Below are positions 5,394 through 6,179 of a DNA stretch of 6,179 nt, piece by piece. Position numbers and translations under genes: made by a program. The notes beneath the pieces are model-generated. The model made no database searches. It saw nothing but the letters and a program-made list of their open reading frames with translations, and was not told where the DNA came from. How positions within the stretch are numbered: position 1 is the first letter of the stretch; each line of letters begins with the position of its first letter. Origin of the DNA: an uncultured Roseiflexaceae bacterium (lineage in GTDB: Bacteria; Chloroflexota; Chloroflexia; Chloroflexales; Roseiflexaceae); NCBI GenBank assembly GCA_903868295.1, contig CAIPUQ010000406.1:1-6179 (forward strand), given 5' to 3'.

Positions 5394-6179
5394 TCACTCG
5401 GGGGTGTTGACTGCCGGGATCCCTGGCAGCGCTGTTGCACACTGCACGCTCCGTTCGATTGCTGCTGCTACGACATCAGCGGCGGTACTGCCGATTTGAA
5501 TCATCGGTGGAGCCGGTTTGGTATTTGTGGCTACAACAAATATCACATCGCCATCAAACGGGGTATGAACCGGTTTGATGGCGCGAGCCATGCCATCTTG
5601 GGCCATTTGGGCGACTTTGCGACATTCACTTTTGGTCAGGGTTGCATCAGTAGCAACGACTACCAAGGTCGTATTGCTCCCTGCAAATGTAGGTATCTCA
5701 GTGCCCCCGCGCAAAAACCCAGCAGTATTCAGGAAGCCGCCGGATTGATCACGTGCCCCTGCAATGATGCGCCCCGTCTGCTCTTGGTAGATATCTCCAA
5801 AGGCGTTATTGACAACGAGGGCTGCCACTGTGATATTGCCGGGGAGGGTAATCCCAATACTGCCGATACCGCCCTTCATCCAGGACGCAGCGCCAAATAT
5901 TTTACCGACAGTTGCACCCATTCCAGCACCGACGTTGCCTTCGGCAACTGGCTCACTGTTGGCGGCTGCAGCAGCCTGATACCCCATCTCGGCAGTGGCG
6001 TGGGCACGTGCATCCCCGCAGCTCAAGTCGAAGATGACCGCAGCAGGGACGATTGGCACTTTACCCACACCGACATCAAATCCAACGCCTTGCTCACGTA
6101 AGTGGCGCATAACACCATCGGCTGCAGCCAGACCAAATGCACTCCCGCCCGACAGACAAAGTGCATGGATGTGCTGCAC
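5394..6179 (-). CDS. P1/S58-family N-terminal-nucleophile peptidase or amidase (NylC/DmpA type), 5' end outside window
   Basis: The last 261 residues are visible. The frame stays open to the right edge and the leading GTG is just the edge codon; full-length relatives suggest some tens of residues are missing. Family hallmarks, numbered from the first visible residue, are HALCLSGGSAFGLAAADGV (5-23), VPIVPAAVIFDL (41-52), AEGNVGAGMGATVGK (79-93), MKGGIGS (101-107) and GSNTTLVVVATDATL (167-181). In this family the precursor cleaves itself and the new N-terminal Ser or Thr becomes the nucleophile; here the likely cut is N169/T170, which matches the Asn-Thr site of NylC rather than the Gly-Ser of DmpA. 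Relatives include beta-aminopeptidases, L-aminopeptidases and nylon-oligomer amidases, so the substrate is open. It ends 52 nt before the S-component gene and appears to be the first visible gene of the operon. Confidence 0.9.
   Translation of the reverse strand: MQHIHALCLSGGSAFGLAAADGVMRHLREQGVGFDVGVGKVPIVPAAVIFDLSCGDARAHATAEMGYQAAAAANSEPVAEGNVGAGMGATVGKIFGAASWMKGGIGSIGITLPGNITVAALVVNNAFGDIYQEQTGRIIAGARDQSGGFLNTAGFLRGGTEIPTFAGSNTTLVVVATDATLTKSECRKVAQMAQDGMARAIKPVHTPFDGDVIFVVATNTKPAPPMIQIGSTAADVVAAAIERSVQCATALPGIPAVNTPE

Noticed and set aside
5331..6101. A 256-codon open frame on the plus strand across the P1 peptidase and the gap beyond it
   Set aside because: Antisense to a well-conserved P1 coding region, with no family signature of its own; treated as a shadow.

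Overview
The window is one compact run of seven co-oriented genes, all on the minus strand. Read 5' to 3' along the transcript (right to left) they are: a P1/S58-family N-terminal-nucleophile peptidase (5' end outside the window), an ECF-transporter S component, a single-chain fusion of the two ECF ATPases (EcfA1-EcfA2), the ECF transmembrane coupler EcfT, an M20-family zinc hydrolase, ketopantoate hydroxymethyltransferase (PanB), and the first 14 codons of a Rossmann-fold protein that is almost certainly ketopantoate reductase (PanE). The gaps are 52, 51, 3, 4, 12 and 7 nt. The ECF ATPase, EcfT, M20 and PanB genes look translationally coupled or nearly so. No stretch over 300 bases lacks a gene, and I see no tRNA, rRNA, CRISPR array or mobile element.

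Three genes have a TTG codon that would lengthen the reading frame upstream (at 2166, 2983 and 5368). In each case an ATG slightly downstream has a well-placed Shine-Dalgarno sequence, and I use the ATG. The ATG starts for PanB and the fused ATPase are also preceded by AG-rich ribosome-binding sites. The consistent Shine-Dalgarno use and family content are bacterial. The intermediate-looking base composition and a fused ECF ATPase would fit Chloroflexota or a Bacillota-like lineage, but this is a weak guess.

Functionally, S component, fused EcfA and EcfT form a complete ECF-type vitamin or precursor importer. PanB and PanE make ketopantoate and then pantoate, the acid half of pantothenate (vitamin B5/CoA precursor). 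The most economical reading is a pantothenate or CoA-precursor acquisition operon. Its less usual aspect is that the importer is bracketed by two amide-bond hydrolases, P1/S58 and M20. Both families have members that cleave beta-alanyl or related amides. They might release beta-alanine, the other half of pantothenate, or process an imported pantothenate-containing compound. No panC or panD is seen in the window. This functional link is inference from gene order.

The most concrete sequence oddity is in the fused ATPase. The EcfA1-like half has lost its D-loop aspartate (MIAP instead of MLDP) and the EcfA2-like half has lost its H-loop histidine (Asn instead of His). In a head-to-tail ABC dimer both losses fall in the same composite ATP site, predicting one canonical and one degenerate site. 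A perfect 12-bp-stem hairpin lies directly against the ribosome-binding site of this gene.
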